A stretch of 64,000 nucleotides of DNA, taken from NCBI GenBank assembly GCA_036306585.1, contig JAXJZF010000007.1, positions 62,001 to 126,000 of the forward strand, given 5' to 3'. Shown one piece after another: positions 33,275 through 44,211 of the stretch. A program made the translations under genes and the position numbers. The notes beneath the pieces were generated by a model. It was given only the letters and a program-made list of their open reading frames with translations. It had not been told where the DNA came from and ran no database searches. Position 1 is the first letter of the stretch. Each line of letters starts with the position of its first letter. The DNA comes from Aphodovivens sp036306585 (GTDB lineage: Bacteria > Actinomycetota > Coriobacteriia > Coriobacteriales > Eggerthellaceae).

Positions 33275-34222
33275 CTAGAGCTCGGTGACGTTGCCCTCTG
33301 CGTCCTTCTCGACCTTCATGCCGGAAACCGGGATGTAGCCGTTCTCCTCGACCAGCGAGCCCTGGACCTCATCGCTCATCATGTAGTCGATGAAGGCCTG
33401 GGTGGCCGCGTCGGGCTCAAGAGCGGTGTACATGTGCTCGTAAGCCCAGATGGTCCAGGAATTGTCTTCGACGTTGGCGGTCTCAGGAGCGACGCCGCCC
33501 ACCGACAGAGCCTTGGTGGAATCGTCGAAGTAGGAGAATGCCAGGTAGGAGATAGCGCCAGGGGTCTCGGAGACCATCTTGGCGACGGTGCCCGAGGAAT
33601 CCTGCTCCTGGAACGTCGCGGATTCCTGGTCGCCCAGGACGGCCGCCTCGAACACCGCACGGGTGCCGGAGCCGGACTGGCGGTTGATGACGACGATCTC
33701 CTCGTCGTTGCCGCCGACCTGGTTCCAGTTGGTCACCTCGCCGGTGAAGATGCGGGCCAGGTCCTCGATGGAGATGTCATCGATGGCGACGTCGGAGTTG
33801 ACGATGGGGCCCATGCCCACGACGCACACGCGGTTGTCCTTGACCTTCTCGGCGTCGGCGGGATCCTCGACCTTCTCCTCGGCGAACACGTCGGAGTTGC
33901 CGATCTGCACAGCGCCCTGCACGATCTGGGTGATGCCCTGGCCGGAACCGCCGCCCTGGATGGTGATCTGGACGTTGGGGTTCTCTTCCATGAACTGCTC
34001 GGCCGCAGCCTCCACCAGCGGCTGCAACGCAGTGGAGCCGACGGCGGTGATGCTGCCGGAAACGTCGGCGGCGGCTTCCTCGCCGCCCTCTTCGCCGCCC
34101 TCGGTGGCGGCGGAGCCGCTGTTGCTGGAGCAGCCCGCCATGGTCAGGCCGGCAAGCGCAGCGGTGCCACCTGCAACCGTCAGAAAGCGGCGACGGCTCA
34201 TGGAATTCTGCGTGATCTGCAT
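33275..34222 (-). CDS. pstS: Phosphate-binding lipoprotein PstS
   Basis: Binds phosphate outside the membrane for the Pst importer. The 315-residue protein has SRRRFL at residues 9-14 followed by a hydrophobic stretch and lipobox LTMAGC with Cys31, a twin-arginine-type lipoprotein signal. A Gly/Ser/Glu-rich linker then leads to a substrate-binding domain with ITAVGSTALQPL, a GGGSGQGI loop and NRQSGSGTRAVFE, the phosphate-binding Ser/Arg residues. Placed after phoU rather than first in the cluster. Confidence 0.95.
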   Translation of the reverse strand: MQITQNSMSRRRFLTVAGGTAALAGLTMAGCSSNSGSAATEGGEEGGEEAAADVSGSITAVGSTALQPLVEAAAEQFMEENPNVQITIQGGGSGQGITQIVQGAVQIGNSDVFAEEKVEDPADAEKVKDNRVCVVGMGPIVNSDVAIDDISIEDLARIFTGEVTNWNQVGGNDEEIVVINRQSGSGTRAVFEAAVLGDQESATFQEQDSSGTVAKMVSETPGAISYLAFSYFDDSTKALSVGGVAPETANVEDNSWTIWAYEHMYTALEPDAATQAFIDYMMSDEVQGSLVEENGYIPVSGMKVEKDAEGNVTEL

Positions 34223-34386
34223 GATCGTTGTTCCTTTCCTCAGAACTTTCGTTCACTCGTCGCGGGTGCATCCCCGCGCACTCGCTAATCGTAGGAAGCC
34301 GCCATCAGAGCCTGATAAGGGACGTGCAAAATCTCTGTTAAGTCGGCTTCGGCGAACCTGCCCCGCGTAAAGCGGGCCCAGGACCA

Positions 34387-35049
34387 CTAGTTCAGCGGCT
34401 TGCCCTTGTATAGGCCCGTGATGGAGTACTCCACCCACTCGGCAATGTTCTGGGCGTGATCGCCCACGCGCTCCAGGTACTTGGCGGCCATCATGGCCTC
34501 CACCAGGTTCGCGGCGGGGTCGGTTTCCGCCTTGATGCCATCGATGACATCCTGCTTCACGCGCTCGAACAGCTCGTTGACTCCATCGTCGGCGCCGATG
34601 ACGGCATGGGCGCGCTCCTCGTCGCGGTTAACGTAAGCGCCGACGGCTTCGTGCACCATCGCGCTCGCCCGCCCGGCCATGGTGGCCAGATGGCTCTTCA
34701 GCGCGGAATCGAAGCCGCCGTCGAGCGTCAGCACCACTTCGGCGATGTCGGCTGCCTGATCGCCGATGCGCTCCAGGTCGCCCACCATCTTCAGGGCGGC
34801 GCCCACGCGGCGCAGATCGCCCGCCACCACCGGCTGCTGCATGAGGAGCAGCTTCAGGCACAGGCTTTCGATGTCGCGCTCGAACGTGTCGATGTCGTCG
34901 TCGCCCGCGATGATCTCGCGCGCCTTGCCCTGATCGCGCGTGGAGAGCACTTCCACCGCCGCCATCAGCGCCGTCTCGGTGGCCGCTGCCATGTCCTTGA
35001 GCTGCTCGTTGAGCTGCTCAAGCTGCGAATCGAACCTCGCACGAGGCAT
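34387..35049 (-). CDS. phoU: Phosphate-signalling protein PhoU
   Basis: A 220-residue all-helical regulator built of two similar three-helix bundles, each with an E/DxxxDxxERIGD-type metal site: KMVGDLERIGDQAADIAE and AKYLERVGDHAQNIAE. PhoU links Pst activity to the PhoR sensor. ATG 35049 lies four nt after the pstB stop; a TTG at 35061 has a ribosome site too close to it. It precedes pstS by 164 bp. Confidence 0.95.
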   Translation of the reverse strand: MPRARFDSQLEQLNEQLKDMAAATETALMAAVEVLSTRDQGKAREIIAGDDDIDTFERDIESLCLKLLLMQQPVVAGDLRRVGAALKMVGDLERIGDQAADIAEVVLTLDGGFDSALKSHLATMAGRASAMVHEAVGAYVNRDEERAHAVIGADDGVNELFERVKQDVIDGIKAETDPAANLVEAMMAAKYLERVGDHAQNIAEWVEYSITGLYKGKPLN

Positions 35050-35053
35050 GAAA

Positions 35054-35878
35054 TCACCCAAACCTTCCCGTGATGTAGTCTTCGGTGCGCTTGTCGGAGG
35101 GGTTGCTGAACAGTTTCTCAGTGTCGTCGAACTCCACCAGGTCGCCCAGCAGGAAGTAGGCGCATTTGTCGGACACGCGCGCCGCCTGCTGCATGTTGTG
35201 CGTGACCATGACCACCGTGTAGTCCTTCTTCAACTCGACCGCCAGCTCCTCGATGCGGCTGGTGGAAAGCGGGTCCAACGCGCTGGTGGCTTCATCCATC
35301 AGCAGCACGTCGGGTTCGACCGCCAGAGCGCGCGCGATGCACAGACGCTGCTGCTGGCCACCGGAAAGCGCCAGGGCGCTGCCCTTCAGGCGATCCTTCA
35401 CCTCGTCGAAGATTGCCGCCTTGCGCAGGGCGGTTTCCACGATCTCGTCGAGCTTGTCCTTGCTTTTCGTGCCGTGCGTGCGCGGGCCGAATGCCACGTT
35501 GTCGTACACGCTCATGGGGAAGGGGTTGGCCTTCTGGAACACCATGCCGATGCGCTTGCGCAGCAGGTTGACGTCCATGTCCTTGCTGTAGATCTCCTCG
35601 CCGTCAAGCGTCACGGACCCTTCGATGCGGCACCCGTTGACCATGTCGTTCATGCGGTTGAGCGTGCGCAGCAATGTGGACTTGCCGCAGCCCGAAGGCC
35701 CGATGAACGCCGTGATCTGGTTCTGGGGAATTTCCATGTCGATGCCATGAAGCGCATGGAAATCGCCGTAGTACAGGTCGAGATCCTTCACGGTCATCTT
35801 GATGGAAGCCGGAGCACGGTCGTTGGCGCCCTCATAGGCGACCTTCCCCACTATGCCCTGTAGGCTGGCTTCTACCAT
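35054..35878 (-). CDS. pstB: Phosphate ABC transporter ATPase PstB
   Basis: Powers phosphate uptake. The 274-residue ATPase has Walker A GPSGCGKST, the Q-loop FQKANPFPMS, signature LSGGQQQR, Walker B VLLMDEATSALD and the switch His in MVTHN. It is the first gene of the pst cluster on this strand, and phoU follows with four nt between. Upstream (36000-36030) I see no Pho box that I trust. Confidence 0.97.
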   Translation of the reverse strand: MVEASLQGIVGKVAYEGANDRAPASIKMTVKDLDLYYGDFHALHGIDMEIPQNQITAFIGPSGCGKSTLLRTLNRMNDMVNGCRIEGSVTLDGEEIYSKDMDVNLLRKRIGMVFQKANPFPMSVYDNVAFGPRTHGTKSKDKLDEIVETALRKAAIFDEVKDRLKGSALALSGGQQQRLCIARALAVEPDVLLMDEATSALDPLSTSRIEELAVELKKDYTVVMVTHNMQQAARVSDKCAYFLLGDLVEFDDTEKLFSNPSDKRTEDYITGRFG

Positions 35879-36038
35879 TCAATCTTCCTTTCGCCTTTGC
35901 CGGAGGCTTGCGCCGGTTCGAGCCGCCCGCCGCCCCGGTAGGAGCGCGCGGGACCCGAAAGCGCATGTGCCAACGCAGAACTCTATGGGGCGGGAATTAA
36001 GAGAACGTCAGACGGATGTCATTTTTTGGTAAAAGCAA

Positions 36039-36071
36039 AAGCGCCCGCAGGGGGTGACCCTGCGGGCGCTT
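36039..36071 (-). terminator. Terminator after the GyrI-like gene
   Basis: AAGCGCCCGCAGGG pairs with CCCTGCGGGCGCTT; TTTTGC follows on the minus strand. Confidence 0.8.
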
Positions 36072-36092
36072 GAACAGGCGGGGACGAAGACG

Positions 36093-36566
36093 CTATGCGC
36101 GCACCGAGCTGAAGATGGTGCAGACGCTGTTGCCCTGCTCGTCGGTCGAGTACGCCTCGAAATCGGCGATGTCGCCGCGCGGGAAATCGGGGCCGTAGAT
36201 GATGTCCCACGCCGCGTCCATGGTATCGGGGGTCACATCGAAGCGGGCGTACGTACCAGCAGGGATGGTGAACTCAGCCATGCCCTCAGGGACCGCGCCA
36301 TCGGCGGGACAGCCGATGATGGCATCGTATTCCCACACGCTGTAATCGTAGTTGCAATAGATCGCATAGATGCCGTAGGGCTCGCTGCCGCGTCCCTCGA
36401 TCTCGTTGATGCGGCCCTCGGGAGTTGCGGGCTGGCCCATAGGAGCGCCCAGCAGGCTACGCCACAGGTTGGGGATCTTCAGGCTGCACTCGCCCGTGGT
36501 CGATTCGATGCGGTCGCGCACGCCCACAACACGCGTTTCGGGAAATTCTACGAGCTTGTATTCCAT
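36093..36566 (-). CDS. GyrI-like small-molecule-binding domain protein
   Basis: A 157-residue protein with the SHS2/GyrI fold found in AraC effector-binding domains: MEYKLVEFPETRVVGV, then GIYAIYCNYD, and the second repeat AEFTIPAGTYARFDV ending in IYGPDFPRG. It has no HTH, so it is a stand-alone binder of hydrophobic or xenobiotic ligands, or a gyrase inhibitor-like protein; neither is shown. ATG 36566 has GCGAGG upstream. Single unit with its own terminator. Confidence 0.8.
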   Translation of the reverse strand: MEYKLVEFPETRVVGVRDRIESTTGECSLKIPNLWRSLLGAPMGQPATPEGRINEIEGRGSEPYGIYAIYCNYDYSVWEYDAIIGCPADGAVPEGMAEFTIPAGTYARFDVTPDTMDAAWDIIYGPDFPRGDIADFEAYSTDEQGNSVCTIFSSVRA

Positions 36567-36784
36567 GGCTGCCTCGCTTTCTTGGAAGGGCCGATTCACC
36601 GGGCATCATGAGCGCCCTTTCCGCGACCTTAGCACACCCGGCACGCCTTCGCCAGGAGCTTTCGCCAGGCTGCGCATGCTATAGTGGAAGGGTCCGCGGG
36701 AATCGCCATGCAGTTTGCATAAGCAGGCGCAACGCCTGCGCACGGCGGCCCGTGCCCACACGCATCCTCGAAAAGGAGCACATC

Positions 36785-37993
36785 ATGGCCAATTGTCTTG
36801 TCGCCCAATCCGGCGGCCCCACCGCCGTCATCAACGCCAGCCTCGCCGGCGTCATCCGCGCCAACCAGCTCAACCCCGTGTACGAGCACGTGTACGGCGG
36901 GCTCCACGGCATCGAGGGAGTGCTCGACGACAAGCTCTACGACCTCACCGACCTGCCAGGCCGCGAGATCGAGATCCTCAAGCAAACCCCCTCCAGCGCC
37001 CTGGGCACCTGCCGCTACAAGCTGAAGCGCGGCAACGATGCCGACTTCAAGCGCCTAGTGGAGGTGATGGAAAAGCACGGCATCGAGGTGCTGTTCTACA
37101 TCGGAGGCAACGACTCGATGGACACCGTCGATGCGCTTTCCGAATGGGCGCAGGCGCACGGCATGCCGCAACGCTTCGTGGGCATCCCCAAGACAGTCGA
37201 CAACGACCTGGTACCCGTGGACCACTGCCCCGGGTTCCCCAGCGCAGCGAAGATCGCCAACCAGATCGTGCATGCCACCTACCTGGACTACGCCGCCTAC
37301 ACGCGCCCCGAGGTGTTCATCGTGGAAACCATGGGCCGCGACGCCGGTTGGCTGGCGGCAAGCTGCTGCGTGACCGGCGACGTCGACTTGGTGGTGCTGC
37401 CCGAAGTCGACTTCGACAAAGAGTCCTTCCTGACGGAGGTGAAGAAGAAGTTCGACGAGAAGGGCGAGTGCTACATCGTGGTGTCCGAGGGCGCGCATTA
37501 CGCCGACGGCACCTACCTGTCCGCCGGCGACACCGCCAACGACGGCTTCGCGCACGCGGTGCTGGGCGGCGCAGGCCTGCAGCTGAAACAGATGATCATC
37601 GATGCGGGCATCGTGCCCCGCGGCGTGGTGCAGGACCTCTCGCGCGCGGCGCGCTCCAGCAATTTCGCGCAAAGCCTCACCGATGTGACCGAGGCCTACG
37701 AGCTGGGCATGAGCGCGCATATGCGTAGCGCCGACCCCTCCTTCACCGCGCAGGTGGTGGGCATCGAGCGCGAAACCGACGCCGACGGCAGCTACTGCGC
37801 GCGCTACTTCGCCAAGCCGGCGGCGGAGTTCGCCAACTTCGTGAAGCACTTCCCCGCCGAGTGGATCCTACCCGATTACCAGGGCATCGCGCAGGAAGCC
37901 GTCGACTACTTCAAGCCGCTGATGGAAGGCGAACCCAAACTGGTGATGGACGGCGCCGTGCCGGCGACCATCGTCCCGTTCAACAAACGCTAG
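36785..37993 (+). CDS. Phosphofructokinase, pyrophosphate-dependent type
   Basis: Phosphorylates fructose 6-phosphate; residues point to PPi rather than ATP as donor. At residues 107-111 the sequence is GGNDS, with Asp110 where ATP enzymes have Gly (GGDGS); at 135-141 it is PKTVDND, with Lys136 where ATP enzymes have Gly. Both changes are the established PPi signature. Also visible are SGGPTAVIN near the start and ETMGRDAGWLAA. The 402-residue length suits the PPi-PFK group. The reaction is reversible, so it may also serve gluconeogenesis. ATG 36785 is preceded by AAAAGGAG. Single unit ending in a long palindrome. Confidence 0.92.
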   Translation: MANCLVAQSGGPTAVINASLAGVIRANQLNPVYEHVYGGLHGIEGVLDDKLYDLTDLPGREIEILKQTPSSALGTCRYKLKRGNDADFKRLVEVMEKHGIEVLFYIGGNDSMDTVDALSEWAQAHGMPQRFVGIPKTVDNDLVPVDHCPGFPSAAKIANQIVHATYLDYAAYTRPEVFIVETMGRDAGWLAASCCVTGDVDLVVLPEVDFDKESFLTEVKKKFDEKGECYIVVSEGAHYADGTYLSAGDTANDGFAHAVLGGAGLQLKQMIIDAGIVPRGVVQDLSRAARSSNFAQSLTDVTEAYELGMSAHMRSADPSFTAQVVGIERETDADGSYCARYFAKPAAEFANFVKHFPAEWILPDYQGIAQEAVDYFKPLMEGEPKLVMDGAVPATIVPFNKR

Positions 37994-38008
37994 CCGAAAC
38001 GCCACCGC

Positions 38009-38052
38009 CGCATGACGAAAGGGCCGCCCGCGGGCGGCCCTTTCGTCATGCG
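38009..38052. terminator. 44-bp perfect palindrome, bidirectional terminator
   Basis: Twenty-two-bp arms meet with no spacer, centred between 38030 and 38031; the core is GGGCCGCCCG / CGGGCGGCCC flanked by GACGAAA / TTTCGTC. It lies between the convergent pfk and EamA genes. Confidence 0.8.
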
Positions 38053-38092
38053 CACAGCGCCCTGCCGATGCGGAGCTCGCCGACAAACCCCG

Positions 38093-39016
38093 CTAATCCC
38101 GCTTCTTCGGAAGCCTCACCTGCGACATCGCCAGGCCGCAGATGGTCAGCACCGCCCCCACCACGATGGCGGCGGTGAGCGGCTCTCCGAGAACCGCCAC
38201 CGAAACGGCGATGGTGATGACGGGCACCAAGTACTGGTAGGTCATGGTGACGACCGGGCCCAAACGGCGCAGCGCGGCATTCCACATGGCATAGCAGGCG
38301 GCGCTTGCGCCCAACCCCAGAAACAGCAGGTTCACCAGCGGCGCCGGTTGCACGACGAATGCCCAATCGGGGCTGAACCCCGTGACCGCCAGGCAGGGAA
38401 TCATGCCCACCAGGCCCCAGAAGAAGAAGCGGCGCGTCATGGTGATGGAGTCGTGACCGCCCAACGACACGCGCTGCGACAGGAGGGAGTAGATGGCGCA
38501 CACGACGGCGTTCATAGCCGCCAGCGCGCAGCCGGTAAGGCCCATCCACACGGCGGCCTCGCCCGTTTCCTGCGAGAGCACGGCCGCTTCTCCCGAGAAA
38601 CTGATAAGCGCGATGCCCGCAATGGCGAGGACGAAGCCTACGAAGAAACGCGCACCCAGCGGGCCCTTCTTCAGCACATACGCGCTGATGAGCCCGGTGA
38701 ACAGGGGGGATGTTGCCACGATGACGCTCACGTTCGATGCGGTGGTCATTGTGAGCGCGGTGTTCTCCAACATGAACGACACCGTGACCCCGCACAGGCC
38801 CGCCGCGGCGAACAGCGCCTCCTCGCGCCAGCCCGACGTGCGCAGCAGCTTGGGACGGATAGCCCACAGGGCCACGTAGCCTATGAAGAAGCGTAAAACC
38901 AGTATCTCAGCAGGGGAAAGCTCGACGAGCAGCACCTTGGTGGACACGAACGTGATGCCCCACAGAAGAACCGTTCCCATTGCCAGCATATGGCCGCTCG
39001 ATGCCGTTCGCGCCAT
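38093..39016 (-). CDS. EamA/DMT-family transporter
   Basis: A 307-residue inner-membrane protein with ten predicted helices in two five-helix EamA halves; the first half ends near residue 140 and the second begins about residue 155. Typical elements are WGITFVSTKVLL in helix 1, RFFIGYVALW, and LFLGLGASAACYAMWNAAL in the second half. DMT exporters move amino acids or other small metabolites; the substrate is unknown. AGGGGAGGA directly precedes ATG 39016. Confidence 0.9.
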   Translation of the reverse strand: MARTASSGHMLAMGTVLLWGITFVSTKVLLVELSPAEILVLRFFIGYVALWAIRPKLLRTSGWREEALFAAAGLCGVTVSFMLENTALTMTTASNVSVIVATSPLFTGLISAYVLKKGPLGARFFVGFVLAIAGIALISFSGEAAVLSQETGEAAVWMGLTGCALAAMNAVVCAIYSLLSQRVSLGGHDSITMTRRFFFWGLVGMIPCLAVTGFSPDWAFVVQPAPLVNLLFLGLGASAACYAMWNAALRRLGPVVTMTYQYLVPVITIAVSVAVLGEPLTAAIVVGAVLTICGLAMSQVRLPKKRD

Positions 39017-39257
39017 TCCTCCCCTTCCTCTACGCAAAATGCCTTGCGTATTGTAGCAGGTGGTGGAGTTTTTCCTGGCAACCATGCGCCACCGGCCCCG
39101 GATGAATGCGCGATCGCGATGCAGTATGCGACTCGCCGCGTTTCTAAGACGTGCTTTTCAACGCGCTCGCCGCCGGTGCCCCTAGCGCCTCCAGGCAGCG
39201 TGGCGGCATTTCCGCCGCAGCAGAACCGCTTTCAGGCGCCCGACGAAAACGCGCCTC

Positions 39258-40100
39258 CTAACGGCCAAGTGCCGAGAGTAGCGCATCGATTTCCTTCTGC
39301 ACACTGTGCTGGGAATTGTCGCCGATAACCCGGTTGGCGATCTGCTTGATTGCCGAGCGGGCGTTGCCCATGGCCACGCTCTCGCCCACCATGCGCAGGA
39401 TCTCGTAGTCGTTCATGGAGTCGCCGAACGCCATCACCTCGGATGCCACCACGCCGCGAGCCTCCATCACCTGGCGGATGCCAGTGGCCTTGTTCACGCC
39501 ACGCTGCATCACGTCGATCCATTTATTGCCCGAAGGGGCGAACACGAAATCGTCGCCCAGCTCGCGCGTGAGGGCATACGCCATGTCCATCACGCTCTCG
39601 TCGCAATACACTGACGCCTTCACAATGTTCACCTCAGGAGAAGGAACCTCCTGCATGCGCACGGGAAGCGGCAGGTTCTTGTCCACCTCGCGTTCGAACC
39701 TCGACTCATCGTCCATCAGGTAGCTACGCGCGTCATCGAACAGCGCCAAGTGCAGCGTGTCGAACAGGCGCACCGCGGCGTCCAACCTACGCACCGCCGC
39801 GTGCGAGAACACCTCGATGTCGATGAGCTTCCCCGCCACCGCCACCTGAGCCCCGTTCGCCGCGACGAAATCGATGCGGTCCGCCACGGGAGCGAACAAG
39901 TCCTGCAGGGTGTCGAAACGACGCCCGGAGGCCGCGACGAAGCAGATGCCCGCATCGTGGAGACGGTCGATCAGCTCGAAAGTCTGCTCGGGAAGCTCGC
40001 CTTGAGGGTCGAGCATAGTCCCATCCATGTCGCTTGCCACCAGTTTGATGGCCAAGGGGCGGAGGGCCACCGCCCGCTGCACCTGCTCACGCTGTTCCAT
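39258..40100 (-). CDS. Cof-type HAD hydrolase
   Basis: A 280-residue phosphatase. Motif I is ASDMDGTMLD (nucleophile Asp, acid Asp), motif II is VAASGRR, motif III lies near the cap with Lys in NKATGIRQ, and motif IV is GDSMNDYEIL. The IIB cap domain lies between motifs II and III (about 85-195). Family members dephosphorylate sugar phosphates or flavin/PLP-like compounds. The ATG 40100 has GGATGTAG upstream. Single unit. The 240 bp between this and the EamA gene show nothing. Confidence 0.9.
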   Translation of the reverse strand: MEQREQVQRAVALRPLAIKLVASDMDGTMLDPQGELPEQTFELIDRLHDAGICFVAASGRRFDTLQDLFAPVADRIDFVAANGAQVAVAGKLIDIEVFSHAAVRRLDAAVRLFDTLHLALFDDARSYLMDDESRFEREVDKNLPLPVRMQEVPSPEVNIVKASVYCDESVMDMAYALTRELGDDFVFAPSGNKWIDVMQRGVNKATGIRQVMEARGVVASEVMAFGDSMNDYEILRMVGESVAMGNARSAIKQIANRVIGDNSQHSVQKEIDALLSALGR

Positions 40101-40334
40101 CTACATCCTTTCACTCTTACCGCAATCGCCGCCATTGTACGTTCCGCCTGCGGGGAAACGCGCGACGACACAATTGCATCACAGCGATTTTGCACGCTTC
40201 AGACATCGCCCGTGCCTGCCCTTTACAATCGGGCGCATGCTGCGGCGTGCCGCTATAATAGGGCGGTTGGGCCGCCCTGCCTTCCCCGGATGGGGATCGT
40301 CTGCCGTGCAGGGCGCAAGGAAAGGCGAGGGTTC

Positions 40335-42137
<1,803 letters not shown>

Positions 42138-42197
42138 CGGCGGTAGGCTAGCTTCCCGAAGCCGCAACCCGCAGCACCGCTCTGACGGCGTGCGCGC

Positions 42198-43574
42198 TTA
42201 GCGCACCTTCCACACCGCGCCCACCAGCACGCACAGCGCCAGCACCGCGGAAAACCCGAACGCCACCTGGTAGCCCAACGCCACCGGCGCGCCGACGGCG
42301 CTTACCCCCAACGCCGAGATGGCGAACACCATGAGCGCGGTGCCGAACGACGCGCATGCCTGGCGGATGCAGGCGAAGAACGCACTGCCGTCCATCATGA
42401 TCTGCGGCGGCAGCTGGGACATGCCCCACGAGTTAAGGGGCCCGATGAGCGAGCTCACGCCTATGCCGCGCACCGTCTGCATGATGGTGAGGAGCCACAG
42501 CGGCGTGCTCGCATCCGCGAACGCCATGGAAACGGCCCCTGCGAACAGCAAGCAGCCCGCCGCGATGGTCACCGGACGGGGCCCTATCTTATCTGCGAGG
42601 ATGCCCGCCAGCGGATTGAACACGATGGCCAAGATGGTGGCGGGGATGAACACCAAGCCCGCTTCCAGCGCGGTACCGCCGCACAGCCCCTGCACGTACA
42701 GCGGAACGATGAGCGTGATGCCCATAAACGACCCGAATAGACAGTTCTGGATGACGAAGCTTGCGCGGAATCGCGCCGACTGGAAGATGCGCATGTTGAT
42801 GAGCGGATGCTCCACGCAATTCTGGCGCAGCACGAATGCCACCAAGAACACAGCTCCCACCAGGGCGGGCGCCCACACCGCAGGGCTTGCCAAGCTCATG
42901 CTCGACGCGTTGGAAAAACTCAACAGCAGCCCGCCCAAGCCGCAAGTGGAAAGCAGGAACGAAGGCACATCCAGCGATGCATCGCGCTCGGGCGTGCCCT
43001 CGAATTCCACCAGAAGGATCGAAAGCACGAACAGCACAGCCAGCGCTACCATCAGGATGAGGAAGAAGCTGCGCCACCCCAGGGAATCAACCAGCGCGCC
43101 GCCGATGGTGGGGCCGATGTTGGGCGCGAAGCCCATGGCTATGCCCGCGATGCCCATGGCGGTGCCGTTCTGTCCTTTCGGGAAGCGCATCATGGCGATA
43201 GACTGCACCAGCGGTAACGTGATACCCGCCGCGAACGCCTGCATCACGCGCGCAATCACCAGCATGGGAAAATTCGGCGCTACATAGGCGACAAGCGAAC
43301 CGGCAAAGAACACGCCCAGCACCAAGAACAGCAGGCTGCGCGTAGACATTTTCAGGGAGAGAAACGTGACCAGCGGCACCGTGATGCCCAACACCAGCAT
43401 GTACACTGTGGTGAGCCATTGCCCGAGCGCGGCATCCACCCCCAGATCCGCCTCGACGCCGCCGAGCATCGCATTCATGACGGTCTGCGTGAGCGAACCG
43501 AATGCGCACACCAGCACGACGATGGCGAACAGGGCGTACACCTGCCCACGTTCCGATTTGATCATGCTCGCCAC
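42198..43574 (-). CDS. MFS transporter, DHA2-like (drug/H+ antiporter)
   Basis: A 458-residue membrane protein with 12-14 helices. Helix 1 includes FGSLTQTVMNAML, the loop after helix 2 has SLKMSTRS, and motif C is GFAPNIGPTIGGALVD in helix 5, characteristic of antiporters. The second half starts around RFRASFVIQNCL. The substrate is unknown, and no regulator is adjacent. The start is GTG 43574 (GGAGGG five nt upstream) or ATG 43565. The end lies 60 bp from the ABC-F stop. It starts 17 bp after pth on the same strand, so they may be one operon. Confidence 0.9.
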   Translation of the reverse strand: MASMIKSERGQVYALFAIVVLVCAFGSLTQTVMNAMLGGVEADLGVDAALGQWLTTVYMLVLGITVPLVTFLSLKMSTRSLLFLVLGVFFAGSLVAYVAPNFPMLVIARVMQAFAAGITLPLVQSIAMMRFPKGQNGTAMGIAGIAMGFAPNIGPTIGGALVDSLGWRSFFLILMVALAVLFVLSILLVEFEGTPERDASLDVPSFLLSTCGLGGLLLSFSNASSMSLASPAVWAPALVGAVFLVAFVLRQNCVEHPLINMRIFQSARFRASFVIQNCLFGSFMGITLIVPLYVQGLCGGTALEAGLVFIPATILAIVFNPLAGILADKIGPRPVTIAAGCLLFAGAVSMAFADASTPLWLLTIMQTVRGIGVSSLIGPLNSWGMSQLPPQIMMDGSAFFACIRQACASFGTALMVFAISALGVSAVGAPVALGYQVAFGFSAVLALCVLVGAVWKVR

Positions 43575-43591
43575 GGCACCCTCCGTTCCGC

Positions 43592-44149
43592 CTAATTGAA
43601 CTTCTGCTGCGTTTTCTCGAGCCCATGCTCGATGAGGTACAGCGTTGCCCGGCATGCCAAGTCGCAAGCATGCTCGAATTCCTCCGCTGCCTCCTTCTTG
43701 GGCAGTGAGAGCACGTAGTCGGCGACATTCATGCGCCCCGGCGGGCGCCCGATGCCGCAACGCACGCGGAACCAATCGCGCGTTCCCAGCTTGTCGCAGA
43801 TGGAGCGCAGCCCATTGTGCCCGGCATGCCCGCCGCCAAACTTCACGCGGATGGTGCCGGGAGCGATGTCCAGCTCGTCATGGATGACGATCAGGTGGTC
43901 GGGGCTCGCGCCGTAGGCGTTGCACAGCTGCTTCACCGGGCCTCCGGACGTGTTCATATAGCTTTGCGGCTTGGCAAGCACCACGTCGATATCATGGTAG
44001 GCCCCCTTGGCGGTAAGCGCGCCGCACTCGGTTTTCCAGTAGCGCGCGCCCACCTCCCCGCCGATGAGATCCACCGTGTCGAACCCGGCGTTGTGCCGCG
44101 TGTGCGCGTACTCCTCGCCCGGATTCCCCAGGCCCACTATCAGATACAT
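43592..44149 (-). CDS. pth: Peptidyl-tRNA hydrolase
   Basis: Frees tRNA from peptidyl-tRNA dropped by ribosomes. The 185-residue enzyme starts with LIVGLGNPG, has the catalytic His in THRHNAGFDTV region, PQSYMNTSGG with the substrate Asn, and GGGHAGHNGLRS. ATG 44149 has AGAGGAGGGGC upstream. It follows prs across a terminator hairpin and precedes the MFS gene by 17 bp. Confidence 0.95.
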   Translation of the reverse strand: MYLIVGLGNPGEEYAHTRHNAGFDTVDLIGGEVGARYWKTECGALTAKGAYHDIDVVLAKPQSYMNTSGGPVKQLCNAYGASPDHLIVIHDELDIAPGTIRVKFGGGHAGHNGLRSICDKLGTRDWFRVRCGIGRPPGRMNVADYVLSLPKKEAAEEFEHACDLACRATLYLIEHGLEKTQQKFN

Positions 44150-44163
44150 GCCCCTCCTCTAGC

Positions 44164-44193
44164 AAAAAGCCCTTCCGCAAGACGCAGAAGGGC
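44164..44193 (-). terminator. Terminator after prs
   Basis: GCCCTTCTGCG pairs with CGGAAGGGC (imperfect), then TTTTTGC on the minus strand. It lies in the prs-pth gap. Confidence 0.7.
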
Positions 44194-44211
44194 GCGAATT
44201 CCAGACTACCC

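Noticed and set aside
35879..36030. A PHO box upstream of pstB
   Set aside because: Some GTTCTCTTAAT-like sequence is present but no convincing direct repeats with 11-bp spacing.
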